NCBI RefSeq assembly: GCF_004295645.1
Contig: NZ_CP034752.1
Span: 2,480,001-2,544,000 of the forward strand
DNA: 64,000 bases
DNA from: Limnobaculum zhutongyuii
GTDB taxonomy: Bacteria > Pseudomonadota > Gammaproteobacteria > Enterobacterales > Enterobacteriaceae
Reading direction: 5' to 3'
Numbering within the stretch: the first letter of the stretch is position 1; every line of letters starts with the position of its first letter. Below are positions 47,717 to 57,949 of the stretch, piece after piece. The position numbers and the translations under genes were made by a program. The notes beneath the pieces are model-generated. The model made no database searches. It was not told the DNA's origin and saw only the letters and a program-made list of their open reading frames with translations.

Positions 47717-50700
47717 TCAGAAGTTAACTTTGATCCCCAGATGACCACTGTAGCCATCCACATTGGAGGAGAACGATTTCTGATATTTCACATCACCATA
47801 CAGTGAAGTATTATCCGATATTTTCGCACTAATTCCGCTACCTATTTGCCACCAGGTTTTATCGAAATCAGATGTCATGGTGGTATTTGCTACCCGGACA
47901 TCCGGAGAGTCCGTTATGGTATGAATAACATCCATCAATACGTAAGGCTTCATGGTTTCCATTTGTTTGGTGATGCGTAAACCACCGCGAGCACGCACGC
48001 TATTATGCGATGTGCCATCAACATGACTCACATCATCGTTGAATGAGTTCATCGACAGATATTGATACATCACCTGTGCCTGTGGTTCGATACTCCAGCT
48101 ATTCCCTGTATCAAATGGCTTACCGGTTTCTGCCGAGAACGCAAGGCCATACCCATCCTGTTTAGCATTATGATCGCTGGAATAGTCATTCCGGTAGTAA
48201 GTACCCTGAGTCACTAAATCCAGATAGCCACCATCCTGTGCCATACGGGTATAGTAAGCTCCCAGACCATAACCGTGAGTATCCACCGTACCTGTCTGTG
48301 TTGATAATGTTGGATTCAAACTGCGGGAGCTGTCATTAGCATCTGTATTTTGTTGACCTAGCGTCAACATGATACCAGAGGTAATCTCTGTTTGAGCCTC
48401 ATTTGTCGCCTGATACAGGTCGGCTCCCAACTGAGCAAACCAGGTATCGGTATCATAGCTAAAGCTGCCAGATTCATTCTCGATATGCTGACCGCCAATA
48501 CGCCCCCACGTACCACCAGTATTACGTACGACATTATCGCCGATACGTTCATGCATCGTACCAATGGTGTCAAAACCATACTGCTCGTTCAGATAAGGTG
48601 CCGCCACGTAACCAGGGACTTCCGGACGATAGGATATTGTATTCGTCGGTGTAGGTACTGAAGCTGGTGTCGGAACTGGAACTGCTCCTGCATCTGGCTC
48701 TTGAGCTGGCGCTGGTGGTGGTGTTGGCTCCAGATAGGAACGCAGATACCAATCATTTGCACCAGTCGTACCTCCCTGATACAAGTTATATTGATAAGCC
48801 CCAGCGCTGACAGTATTACCCAGTTTAAAGGCTCCACTCTCGTTACCATCAATCTGAACGACCTGAATACCATCACCGACTGTCAACGCGCCTAAACCGC
48901 CCGCATTATTTACCAACAGATTGTGATTACCACTGGCATCCCCGGTTACATGCACTTTATCGCTCTGAGTATTAGCACCGCCTTCATTCAGTACCGTATT
49001 CAAAACAAATGTACCGTTATTACCGTTTAATGTATTCACCGATAGTGTTTTAAAGTTGCCGGAAACCGGAGGGGTAAACGAGATCGTCGATTGGTTAATA
49101 TTCAACAAACCGACATCAGAACTGCCGGTCATATTCCAGTGGCTATCCGTTAAGTTATGGTTAGTCACACCGTGTGCAGCACCTGTCATGGTTGAATTGT
49201 TGCTCAACGTCATATCAGTACTGCTGTCTGATGCAACCAACACATCACCGCTCAGAACAGAGTTGTTCGCATTAAAGGCAAATGCAGAAGCACCATCTAC
49301 ATTAATGGCGGTACCATTACCACCGGTCACTTCACTGTCAGTCAGGTTAACCTCACTGTTCATTAAAACGTTTATACCGTTTCCCTGAGCAGCCTTCACT
49401 GTGCTGTTCTTCAAATCAATTGAGCCATCTTTAACCGATAGACCAGAAGCTCCGGCTCCTGCCGTCAAAATCTGAAGATGACTACCGTTGATGTTTACTC
49501 TGCTGTCAGCATCGCCTTCGGCACTTAATCCATAGGCCGATGCCCCTTTGGTTTCAATGGTTCCGCCATTTAATTCAACCAACACGGCATTCACATTAGC
49601 ACCCTGAGCAACACCGACTACGCCGGATGCATTATTCCCTTCAGTCAGAATAGTGATATTGTTAGCCGTAATTTGAGCCGAGTTGCTATCTGACTGAAGA
49701 CTGCCTACATCACTATGCGCCTGCAGACCATAAGCGTTTGCACCTTGGGTATGTACTAAGCTATCTTTCAAAACAATACTGTTGCCATCAGAAACAGAAA
49801 CACCATGACCAGAAACACCAGTGGTCTGAATCTGAACATTATTAGCTTCAATGCTTGCACCCAACGCTTCAGCGTACTTATCATAGCCATAAGCATGGTC
49901 AAAGTAGAGAGAGTTAGCCGATAAACCAAAGCTATTCTGACCAGCAGTTTTAATAACCGCATTGTTCAACTGCGCTTGAGCCACACCATTAACTGATACG
50001 CCAACGCTGCCTTCATCTCCCTTAGTTTCGATGAGGGTGTCATTCACTACCAATTTACCATCAGCACCAGACGCGTATGCTCTGATCGCCGCAGCCTTTG
50101 TACCTGAAGTGGTTACCGAACCTCCATTTAACACCGTACTTGCACCGTAAGCTGTTAAAAGCCCCACAGAACCTTCACCACTGGTAGAAATACGACTGTT
50201 ATTAATGGTCATATAAGTAACATCAGCAATCGTATTAGCACTGACAAAAACTCCCGCAGAATCACCATAGGCTGGATTTGCTTTTCCATGAGTAATAATA
50301 TCGCTATCGTTCAGCTCCGCTCTTGTCCCTCTTTCAGTTGAAATGCCGCAGCTTATATCACCGTACATTTCAACCCGAATGCCCGTCGCTTTCAAAATAA
50401 CCGACGTGTTAGAATCGGTATCATATGGATTAAAACTTGGGTTTTGTAGGCTAATCCCTACAGACTGAGCGCCTAACGCGGTAATGGTTCCACCATTAAC
50501 CTCGCTTTCTCCACCCGCCGAGAGTAAACCTATGGAAGTATTACCATTGGAGGTAATATTGGTATCGGTTAAGAACAGATTAAGCCCATTAGCAAAAACG
50601 ATTCCGTCAGTACCATTACCATTCATGATAATATTAGATTTATCAATCTGATTAGTGTTGGCATTAGTATATATGGCGCTGGAATAATCTCTGGCATCCG

Positions 50701-51409
50701 TTATTTTAACATTTGTCATCGTCAAGCTATTAGCGTTCATCATGCTTATCGCTTGAGTACTGACTAAACCTGTGCCGTTTAAGTTAATTTGAACGTCAGT
50801 TAAAGAAACTGTGGCATTATTTGAACCACTGATTGCACTATCGGTAGATTCGATATTACTGTTATTCATATTTAGCTCAGAATTAATAACCCAAATTCCT
50901 CCGCCACTTGAAGTCAAATTCGAATCAGAAAAACTAGCTTTTGAACCATTTAAAATCCTGGCGATATCAGCGCCATTGTCTGAGGAAGTTAATGCAATAC
51001 TGGTTTGACTAACATTTGCTGTTGCACCATTATCCAACAGCATAGCAACTTGATAATAACCGGCTCTTGATGGGCCAGTTAACACGGTCATAATCGTGCC
51101 ATCAACATTGAGCAGAGTGCCCGGACCCGATGCACTAACTGCACCCTGTGCATCCGTGATTAATGAAGGGGTTAATGTATCTCCCGGCTGTAAGGTCAAG
51201 GTCTGACCGTTAGATACCGAAATTTGAGTGTTATAGTCAGTTGAGTTGGCATCCAGAGAAAGGAGTGAACTTAAACCACCAAATACCACTGCGGCAACAT
51301 GATTGCGAGAAATCGCACGGCTAGATTTCTTTTTTCCACGGCTTAATTCTGAGGCAATAACCCACTGTCCCAGCGCGTTATTCCAAATTATCTGATAAAC
51401 CTTATTCAT
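47717..51409 (-). CDS. Type Va autotransporter with beta-helix passenger
   Basis: A 1230-residue surface protein. It starts with an extended signal peptide region (MNKVYQIIWNNALGQWVIAS, then KKKSS and a hydrophobic core). The passenger (about 55-900) is Asn/Ser/Thr/Gly-rich with many short, repeated strands (NVQIQTTGVSGHGVSVSDG, and many (S/T)xG(x)GxxGLxxxG units), predicting a right-handed beta-helix like AIDA-type adhesins. A Pro-rich linker (PTPPPAPAQEPDAGAVPVPT) leads to a C-terminal beta-barrel (about 960-1230) ending in LGIKVNF with the terminal aromatic needed for outer-membrane insertion. No protease motif (GDSGSP) was seen. The start at 51409 is chosen because the ESPR begins there. 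Ligand unknown; adhesion or aggregation is inference. Confidence 0.92.
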   Translation of the reverse strand: MNKVYQIIWNNALGQWVIASELSRGKKKSSRAISRNHVAAVVFGGLSSLLSLDANSTDYNTQISVSNGQTLTLQPGDTLTPSLITDAQGAVSASGPGTLLNVDGTIMTVLTGPSRAGYYQVAMLLDNGATANVSQTSIALTSSDNGADIARILNGSKASFSDSNLTSSGGGIWVINSELNMNNSNIESTDSAISGSNNATVSLTDVQINLNGTGLVSTQAISMMNANSLTMTNVKITDARDYSSAIYTNANTNQIDKSNIIMNGNGTDGIVFANGLNLFLTDTNITSNGNTSIGLLSAGGESEVNGGTITALGAQSVGISLQNPSFNPYDTDSNTSVILKATGIRVEMYGDISCGISTERGTRAELNDSDIITHGKANPAYGDSAGVFVSANTIADVTYMTINNSRISTSGEGSVGLLTAYGASTVLNGGSVTTSGTKAAAIRAYASGADGKLVVNDTLIETKGDEGSVGVSVNGVAQAQLNNAVIKTAGQNSFGLSANSLYFDHAYGYDKYAEALGASIEANNVQIQTTGVSGHGVSVSDGNSIVLKDSLVHTQGANAYGLQAHSDVGSLQSDSNSAQITANNITILTEGNNASGVVGVAQGANVNAVLVELNGGTIETKGASAYGLSAEGDADSRVNINGSHLQILTAGAGASGLSVKDGSIDLKNSTVKAAQGNGINVLMNSEVNLTDSEVTGGNGTAINVDGASAFAFNANNSVLSGDVLVASDSSTDMTLSNNSTMTGAAHGVTNHNLTDSHWNMTGSSDVGLLNINQSTISFTPPVSGNFKTLSVNTLNGNNGTFVLNTVLNEGGANTQSDKVHVTGDASGNHNLLVNNAGGLGALTVGDGIQVVQIDGNESGAFKLGNTVSAGAYQYNLYQGGTTGANDWYLRSYLEPTPPPAPAQEPDAGAVPVPTPASVPTPTNTISYRPEVPGYVAAPYLNEQYGFDTIGTMHERIGDNVVRNTGGTWGRIGGQHIENESGSFSYDTDTWFAQLGADLYQATNEAQTEITSGIMLTLGQQNTDANDSSRSLNPTLSTQTGTVDTHGYGLGAYYTRMAQDGGYLDLVTQGTYYRNDYSSDHNAKQDGYGLAFSAETGKPFDTGNSWSIEPQAQVMYQYLSMNSFNDDVSHVDGTSHNSVRARGGLRITKQMETMKPYVLMDVIHTITDSPDVRVANTTMTSDFDKTWWQIGSGISAKISDNTSLYGDVKYQKSFSSNVDGYSGHLGIKVNF

Positions 51410-52263
51410 ATCAACATTCCATATTGTATTAAACACAAATCCATCAAAAGCATATAATTAATTCACCAATTTATTTCTAAATAGTAAAATAATTAAAACA
51501 CTCAATGATAAAGCATCCATTTTAAAAACCTTTAATGCGCTCATATTAAAATCATCACAATATAACTGTCAATAAAACGACACATTACCACCAACTTAAT
51601 TGAAAATAATTTAAATAATAATAAAAATACACGCAAGTAAAATCACAACAGAATGAAAGATAAGGATTTTATTTTATCTTTAAATATAATTAAAAATAAA
51701 AAAGAAAAATAAAAAACACGTTATTAAAAATATAAATAAAAATAAAAATATATAAAATCATAAAATCATAAAATCATAAAATCATAAAATCATATTTTTA
51801 TAATAAAATAAAAAAATAACACTTAATTAAATCAGCATAAAATTCATATGTGAAAAACCATGGTAATAATTAACCAATTGTATTTAAAGAATAAATTCTT
51901 TAAATTACATTAAAAAAATAAGAGGAAAAGGAACTTAATTGGTATTAATAAGTTGTAAAAACCCTGAAAATCTGGAAATAACACACATTTAAGAAATATC
52001 ATTAAACTTATAAAAATAATGTTTTAAAATGTAATATGGTAATAAAAATTATAAAATACAATGTATTAATGATTCCTCCGAATATTGCCAGATGCGTAAA
52101 ACAGCACTAAATGTAGAAATAGATGTCCTTATCAATCCCTTTGATTCGCTTTATAGTGATAAAGAATTAATGAAGATTACCCATTCATAATTAAGGAACT
52201 ATTTGGGGTTTTAAGCCCGCAAGTATAATTATTCTCCCTTTTTATCAGATACCAAAAAATCAT
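51410..52263. other. Very AT-rich gap between the autotransporter gene and copA
   Basis: No gene of known family. It should hold the autotransporter promoter (minus strand) and the copA promoter at its right end. Most of it is A/T runs, with an 8-bp tandem repeat at 51752-51793. A 32-codon frame from an ATG at 52092 to 52190 (starting MRKTALNVEIDVLINPF) has no ribosome binding site and may be a gene remnant. Confidence 0.5.
51752..51793. repeat. 8-bp simple sequence repeat (5 copies)
   Basis: Five exact tandem copies of ATAAAATC (51752-51791) plus a partial AT. It lies 343 bases upstream of the autotransporter start codon. Such repeats can change copy number by slipped-strand pairing. Confidence 0.9.
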
Positions 52264-52294
52264 TTGACCTTCCTGTTGCTGGAAGGTTTAAACT
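52264..52294 (+). promoter_or_regulatory. CueR-dependent promoter of copA
   Basis: A -35 box TTGACC (52264-52269) and a -10 box TAAACT (52289-52294) are separated by 19 bases, the over-long spacer of MerR-family promoters. Inside it is the dyad ACCTTCC-N7-GGAAGGT (52267-52287), nearly the same as the E. coli copA operator. Confidence 0.95.
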
Positions 52295-52357
52295 TCATTA
52301 CAGCTAAGAAAAACCAATTACGGTAGAAAAATCTGAGCAAGTCATCAGGAGTCTATT

Positions 52358-55084
52358 ATGCAACACACTACTATTCTGCAACTGACCGGTTTGTCCTGTA
52401 TGGGCTGTGCTGGCAGAGTTAAAAAAGCACTGGATGCCCTGTCCGGCGTACAGTCCAGCGATGTAAATGTTACTCAGGCTAAAGTGGTCAGCGAACTGCC
52501 TGACTCTGAATTAATTGCCGCCGTTGAGCAGGCTGGCTATCAGGCTGAAACCGCTAAACCAGACGTCACGTTAGATCTGTCAGGCCTTTCATGCGGCCAC
52601 TGCACCGGAGCAACCACCAAAGCGCTGGAAGCCGTTGAGGGTGTACTGTCAGCTCAAGTTACTTTGGATAAAGCCGAGATCTATGGTGATGCAAAACCGT
52701 CGGTATTAATTGAAGCCGTTAAACAAGCGGGTTATGAAGCCAGCCTGAGCACCGGTACTGCTCACCCAAAAACTGAGCCGCTGTCAGTATCAGAAAAGCC
52801 GGAGCCAATGACAGCGGCGGAGAATAGCCATCCGGCAGACGCATTACCCGCAGCAGTCACAGATGATAACGATGACAGCGTACAGTTACTGCTTAGTGGC
52901 ATGAGCTGTGCCAGTTGCGTTAACAAAGTTCAAAAAGCGCTGGAAAGTGTTCCCGGCGTTGAACAGGCCCGGGTCAACCTGGCAGAACGCAGTGCCATGG
53001 TCTTTGGTCAGCCACAGCAGGATGAGCTGATTAATGCGGTACAAAAAGCCGGTTATGGTGCGGAGATAATTCAGGATGAAGATCAACGCCGCGCTCGCCA
53101 GCACGAAACCTCCCAAAAAAGTATTCGTAAATACCGTTGGCAGTCCGCACTGGCGCTGGCATTAGGTGTTCCGCTTATGCTATGGGGCGTATTTGGTGGC
53201 ACCATGATGGTGACCACCGATAACCAGCCTTACTGGATTGTGACCGGCCTGATAACGCTGGCAGTAATGATTGCTGCTGGTGGACACTTCTATGTGAATG
53301 CCTGGCGTAGTCTGATGAACCGCAGCGCCACTATGGATACCCTGATTGCATTGGGTACCGGAGCCGCCTGGATTTACTCCATCAGCGTTGCTATCTGGCC
53401 ACAGATTTTCCCGATGGCTGCCCGGCATATCTACTTCGAAGCCAGCGCCATGATTATCGGTCTGATTAATTTAGGTCATGCACTGGAACAGCGGGCAAGA
53501 CAGCGCTCATCAAAAGCACTGGAACGGCTGCTGGACCTTACGCCGCCAACGGCCAAAGTGGTTACCGAACAGGGTGAGAAAGTGATCCCGCTATCTGACG
53601 TTCAGGTGGGTATGTCTATTCGACTTACCACTGGCGATAGGGTTCCGGTAGATGGCGAAGTAATACAGGGGGAAATCTGGCTGGATGAAGCCATGCTGAC
53701 CGGTGAAGCCATGCCACAGCAGAAATCAGCACAGGATCGCGTTCATGCTGGTACCGTGGTTCAGGATGGTAGTGCCCTGTTCCGTGCGGGTGCTATCGGT
53801 AACCAAACCACGCTGGCACGTATTATCAAACTGGTTCGTCAGGCACAAAGCAGTAAGCCAGAAATTGGTCGTATGGCTGACCGTATCTCCGCGGTATTCG
53901 TACCGGTGGTGGTCGCTATTGCATTAATCAGCGGACTGATTTGGTATCTGATAGGGCCACAGCCACAGCTGGTATATACCCTGGTAATTGTTACCACGGT
54001 GCTCATTATTGCCTGCCCTTGTGCGCTAGGTCTGGCTACGCCGATGTCAATTATCTCTGGCGTGGGTCGTGCCGCTGAATTAGGTGTTTTAGTACGTGAT
54101 GCGGATGCTCTGCAACAGGCCAGCGCAATAGATACCGTGATTTTTGATAAAACCGGTACTCTGACTGAAGGCAAACCGCAGGTTACTGCCATTCATACCT
54201 TTAATCAGACAACTGAAGCGCAGGTATTGGAATGGGCGGCAGCATTAGAACAAGGTGCCAGCCATCCATTAGCTCACGCGATTATGACCAAAGCAGAAGG
54301 AATAAGCCTGCCGCAAGTCAGTGAGTTCCGCACGCTGCGAGGTTTAGGAGTTAGTGGCTCCGTTGGTGAAATCGTACTCCTGCTGGGGAACGATCGCCTG
54401 ATGACCGAACAGCAGGTAGATATCAGCGCAGCGGCTGAAGCTATCCGCACCGAAGCAGAACGAGGAGCCACACCAGTATTACTGGCTGCAAACGGCACCT
54501 TGGTCGCGGTGTTCGCCATCCGCGATCCGTTACGAAGCGATAGCGTTCAGGCACTACAGCGCTTACATCAACAGGGCTATCAACTGGTTATGCTAACCGG
54601 AGATAATCAGATTACCGCCAATGCCATCGCTAAAGAGGCTGGTATTGATAAAGTGATCGCCGGTGTATTACCTGATGGTAAAGCCGATGCCATTAAGCAG
54701 CTACAACAGGCTGGACATAAAGTCGCCATGGTCGGTGATGGTATCAACGATGCTCCGGCACTGGCCTGTGCCGATGTGGGTATCGCCATGGGAGGTGGCA
54801 GCGATATTGCTATTGAAACCGCCGCTATCACTCTGATGCGCCATAGCCTGAGCGGCGTTGCCGATGCGCTGGAGTTGTCTAAAGCCACCTTGCGTAATAT
54901 GAAGCAAAACCTGCTGGGTGCCTTTATTTACAACTCGCTGGGGATCCCGATTGCGGCCGGTGTGCTTTATCCATTGACCGGTGCGTTACTCAGTCCGGTG
55001 GTAGCTGGGGCAGCAATGGCACTATCGTCTATTACTGTGGTGGGAAATGCCAACCGTCTGTTGCGGTTTAAACCGAAAGGATAA
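52358..55084 (+). CDS. copA: Cu(I)-exporting P1B-type ATPase
   Basis: A 908-residue inner-membrane copper efflux pump. Three N-terminal heavy-metal-binding domains carry the CxxC motifs at Cys14/17 (SCMGC), Cys79/82 (SCGHC) and Cys184/187 (SCASC); E. coli CopA (834 residues) has two. An acidic, Pro/Ser-rich linker (about 135-175) precedes the third. The ATPase core shows MLTGEAMP, the transmembrane IACPCALGLA metal site, DKTGTLTEG (phosphorylated Asp), GASHPLAHA and GDGINDAPAL. AGGAG precedes the ATG. Expression is expected to be CueR-dependent. Confidence 0.97.
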   Translation: MQHTTILQLTGLSCMGCAGRVKKALDALSGVQSSDVNVTQAKVVSELPDSELIAAVEQAGYQAETAKPDVTLDLSGLSCGHCTGATTKALEAVEGVLSAQVTLDKAEIYGDAKPSVLIEAVKQAGYEASLSTGTAHPKTEPLSVSEKPEPMTAAENSHPADALPAAVTDDNDDSVQLLLSGMSCASCVNKVQKALESVPGVEQARVNLAERSAMVFGQPQQDELINAVQKAGYGAEIIQDEDQRRARQHETSQKSIRKYRWQSALALALGVPLMLWGVFGGTMMVTTDNQPYWIVTGLITLAVMIAAGGHFYVNAWRSLMNRSATMDTLIALGTGAAWIYSISVAIWPQIFPMAARHIYFEASAMIIGLINLGHALEQRARQRSSKALERLLDLTPPTAKVVTEQGEKVIPLSDVQVGMSIRLTTGDRVPVDGEVIQGEIWLDEAMLTGEAMPQQKSAQDRVHAGTVVQDGSALFRAGAIGNQTTLARIIKLVRQAQSSKPEIGRMADRISAVFVPVVVAIALISGLIWYLIGPQPQLVYTLVIVTTVLIIACPCALGLATPMSIISGVGRAAELGVLVRDADALQQASAIDTVIFDKTGTLTEGKPQVTAIHTFNQTTEAQVLEWAAALEQGASHPLAHAIMTKAEGISLPQVSEFRTLRGLGVSGSVGEIVLLLGNDRLMTEQQVDISAAAEAIRTEAERGATPVLLAANGTLVAVFAIRDPLRSDSVQALQRLHQQGYQLVMLTGDNQITANAIAKEAGIDKVIAGVLPDGKADAIKQLQQAGHKVAMVGDGINDAPALACADVGIAMGGGSDIAIETAAITLMRHSLSGVADALELSKATLRNMKQNLLGAFIYNSLGIPIAAGVLYPLTGALLSPVVAGAAMALSSITVVGNANRLLRFKPKG

Positions 55085-55138
55085 ATAACTGTTGATGGCT
55101 GAATATAAGCCGGAAACGAATTTGTCTAAAACGTAGTT

Positions 55139-55188
55139 CCGGTCATTAAAACTACTGATAATCAGCAATTTTAATGACCGGCCGTTTT
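55139..55188. terminator. Bidirectional terminator between copA and dgaF
   Basis: CCGGTCATTAAAA (55139-55151) pairs with TTTTAATGACCGG (55169-55181), and a smaller stem CTGAT-A-ATCAG is nested within. CCGTTTTATC follows on the plus strand. It separates two convergent genes. Confidence 0.85.
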
Positions 55189-55206
55189 ATCATATTACTA
55201 ATGGGA

Positions 55207-55959
55207 TCAAAGCGACTTTATTACCGACTTCACTATATCCAGTAACTTCACTATATCCTGTATACGTGTATTACCACTATCAGCATCAATAATTGAGCTG
55301 TAGATGTGTGGCATAACTTGCTCAACGCCAGCGTTAAGACAGGTTTCAAGTATCGGACGAAAATTATCCAGATCAATGCCGCCGGTAGGTTCAATCATTG
55401 TCATACCATTACGTACACAACTTTCAGCCAGCGCTTTAAGTTCTGGTAACGACTGCATCCCGCCCATCGGGAAGAATTTAGCCGCATGACCACCAAGATC
55501 CTGAATCATTTTTATAGCAGTATCGCAACTGACAATGGCGGGTATTCCCTGACTGCTATGCACACCGGTTGAAATAATCACGCATCCTGGTGTACCGGTA
55601 GGAGAAATTAAGGCATTGATGCGAGTATTGGTTACACCACGTGCAGCCAGTGCACCAGCAGCAAAGCCACAGCCAGTAAAGGTTTGATTAACGTGAGCCG
55701 GAGCAGTCTGCGCGGCAATCATCGCAGCTTTATAAAATTGTTGTGCTGACCCGGCCCCCAAACCAACTGAAATAGCGGGTACTTGCCCCATCCATCGTGT
55801 TACTTCCGTTACTCCCTCCTCAACCGTATTGAATTGCGCTGAAATAACTCCTACTACGGCATGGCCTTCAGCAGCCCTATACACATCAACTGCATTGGCT
55901 ACATCCTTAGCCAATACATTAAGGGCTACCCGTTGCTGATAAAAATTAATTTGCTGCAT
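55207..55959 (-). CDS. dgaF: 2-dehydro-3-deoxy-phosphogluconate aldolase
   Basis: A 250-residue class I aldolase of the DgaF type. It should cleave KDPG, made by DgaE, to pyruvate and glyceraldehyde 3-phosphate. Seen: VGVISAQFNTVEEGV, LGAGSAQQFYKAAMIAAQTAPAHVNQTF, LISPTGTPGCVIISTG, and the lysine in GGHAAKFFPMGG that probably forms the Schiff base. It overlaps the end of dgaE by 14 bases and is the last gene of the operon. Confidence 0.9.
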   Translation of the reverse strand: MQQINFYQQRVALNVLAKDVANAVDVYRAAEGHAVVGVISAQFNTVEEGVTEVTRWMGQVPAISVGLGAGSAQQFYKAAMIAAQTAPAHVNQTFTGCGFAAGALAARGVTNTRINALISPTGTPGCVIISTGVHSSQGIPAIVSCDTAIKMIQDLGGHAAKFFPMGGMQSLPELKALAESCVRNGMTMIEPTGGIDLDNFRPILETCLNAGVEQVMPHIYSSIIDADSGNTRIQDIVKLLDIVKSVIKSL

Positions 55960-57070
55960 GTTTAGCTCCGGATAATCGGGATATCTCCTGCAAGCGATCC
56001 ACTATCAAGGCGAAATCTCCCTTTTTTAATGCGCGCGGATCAAAACTAAATACCCCCTGATGAAGAAAATAGTGACGGGTATAAATTGCAATTTCTCCCG
56101 TACGCAACAGTTCTTCAACCTCTACGGCATTTAATCCTAATTGAGAGGGATCGACTTTCACTCGAATACGATAAATAGCACGCCCGGCTTCATCCTGTTC
56201 TATATCAGCCTGAAAACCAGCAATCGTGGATATTTTTTGTGCAATCTCCTTAAGTTCGGGTAATTGCTGTGTCCAGTCAGGTTGATGTGCTTGATAGCGT
56301 TCCATTGCCATCACCAATCCAACCATATTTTCCTTGCCGATCTTCATGGCACGGGCAATACCATTATGTTGAGCTTTGCAGTAACTAATCCATTGATTTT
56401 GGCCGGTGATAAATCCTGAAGTAGGTGCATCCAGTGCTTTAGCGCCACTGTAAATCACCATACTGGCACCAGCAGCGACATAAGCACGTAAATCCTCTTC
56501 CGCTGCCGCATCAACAATCAATGGAATATGATGACGTTGAGCAACCTCAACAAAGTCTTTCAGTGCAACCATCCCTTTTTGTACACAGTGATGAGATTTG
56601 ACATATAACAAAGCGGCAGTCTCTGAACTGATGGCTTTTTCTAACTGCCAACGATAAGAGAGATTACTTTGCCCTACCTCAATCACTTTACCGCCGCCCA
56701 ATCGAATCGCAGTGGTAATCGGGGCACCGTAGTCGATATTGTGTCCACGCAGCATAACAATTTGATTAGCCAAGCCCTGACTGTCCGGAAGTCGGGCAAC
56801 CAAATCAGGTTCTCCACGCGTCACCGCGGCGGCAACTGCAATAGCGATTCCTGCCGATGCACATGAAGTGACATAACTGTCTTCTGCGCCGGTATGTTGT
56901 GATATTAACTGGCCGACACGATCGACCAGTTCATCAATTTCAACAAATAAAGCGGCAGCTTCGGCGGTAGCCTGCATCACCTCCGTCGCAACGGAGGAGA
57001 CGCCAAGAATCGTCATCTTCCCGCTGGCATTGATTACCGATTTCAATCCCAGTCGTTGGTAGATATTCAT
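55946..57070 (-). CDS. dgaE: D-glucosaminate-6-phosphate ammonia lyase
   Basis: A 374-residue PLP enzyme of the SelA-like fold. In Salmonella, DgaE removes ammonia from D-glucosaminate 6-phosphate to give KDPG. The PLP lysine is in MVIYSGAKALDAPTSGFITG; SCASAGIAIAVAAAVTRGEPDL and VKSHHCVQKGMVALKDFVEVAQ are family blocks. It starts ten bases after the dgaD stop. Confidence 0.92.
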   Translation of the reverse strand: MNIYQRLGLKSVINASGKMTILGVSSVATEVMQATAEAAALFVEIDELVDRVGQLISQHTGAEDSYVTSCASAGIAIAVAAAVTRGEPDLVARLPDSQGLANQIVMLRGHNIDYGAPITTAIRLGGGKVIEVGQSNLSYRWQLEKAISSETAALLYVKSHHCVQKGMVALKDFVEVAQRHHIPLIVDAAAEEDLRAYVAAGASMVIYSGAKALDAPTSGFITGQNQWISYCKAQHNGIARAMKIGKENMVGLVMAMERYQAHQPDWTQQLPELKEIAQKISTIAGFQADIEQDEAGRAIYRIRVKVDPSQLGLNAVEVEELLRTGEIAIYTRHYFLHQGVFSFDPRALKKGDFALIVDRLQEISRLSGAKHAAN

Positions 57071-57080
57071 CCAGATTTCC

Positions 57081-57947
57081 TTATAGCAGACCGGTTAAAG
57101 AGCAGAACAAACTAAGTATCACTACCGAGAATAAAATAGTGGTATAGCGAGGCCCTTTCTTCAGTAAGAACAGGTAGATGGAGAATACCGCTGCCAGAGG
57201 TAACAGACCGGGAGCAATCGAATCCAGAATTTGTTGAACGACAATTTCCGATCCTTCCAGTGCACTGATTTTTAATGGTGTGGTTATCTTAACGTAGCTG
57301 GCAGACAGGGCCCCCATCATTATCAGGCCCAGCACGTTAGCGCCGTAGATCAGTTCTTTGATATTTCCCCCCTGCAGTAAGCTAATTATCGACTCACGAC
57401 CCAGGGTGTAACCTTTGTGCGCTAAACCATAGCTAATTGCCAGAGTAATACCGGTATACAGCACTACAGGCATAATACCGCCCCATGCGCTACCGCTTGC
57501 GGCAAAAGGAATAAAGATAGCAATCAGCAAAGGCATAATTGCGGCCCATACGATGGAGTCGCCAATACCTGCCAGTGGCCCCATCAAACCGGTCTTAATA
57601 CCCGTGATAGAAGAGTCGGTAATGGCTTCACCACGCGTCTTTTGCTCTTCCATGGCAATGGCAACACCTTGGATAACGGCACCGAAGGTCTGCTCACTGT
57701 TAAAAAAGTTCAGGTGACGTTTGAGGGCATCAACCTGTTCTTCTTTTTGTGGGTACAGCTTTTTAATAATCGGCGTCATTGAAGCACAGAAGATCAGGCT
57801 TTGCAGGCGTTCATACGAGTTGGAAACCTCTGCCCCCAGCCAGTAAAGAAACCAGGCTTTTGTGATATCTCTTTTTGTTAGTGCGTTAGTCTGGCGAGCT
57901 CTCTCAACCAACTCATGATCCATAATTGCGTTATCTGTGGTGCTCAT
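57081..57947 (-). CDS. dgaD: PTS mannose-family IID component
   Basis: A 288-residue membrane subunit of a mannose-type phosphotransferase. The IID pattern is seen in KRHLNFFNSEQTFGAVIQGVAIAMEE, followed by GIKTGLMGPLAGIGDSIVWA. Several hydrophobic segments occupy the C-terminal half. With DgaC it forms the channel for D-glucosaminate. Confidence 0.94.
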   Translation of the reverse strand: MSTTDNAIMDHELVERARQTNALTKRDITKAWFLYWLGAEVSNSYERLQSLIFCASMTPIIKKLYPQKEEQVDALKRHLNFFNSEQTFGAVIQGVAIAMEEQKTRGEAITDSSITGIKTGLMGPLAGIGDSIVWAAIMPLLIAIFIPFAASGSAWGGIMPVVLYTGITLAISYGLAHKGYTLGRESIISLLQGGNIKELIYGANVLGLIMMGALSASYVKITTPLKISALEGSEIVVQQILDSIAPGLLPLAAVFSIYLFLLKKGPRYTTILFSVVILSLFCSLTGLL

Positions 57948-57949
57948 GA

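Noticed and set aside
51721..51800. CRISPR-like array
   Set aside because: The repeated unit is 8 bp with no spacers, so it is a simple sequence repeat; no cas genes are present in the window.
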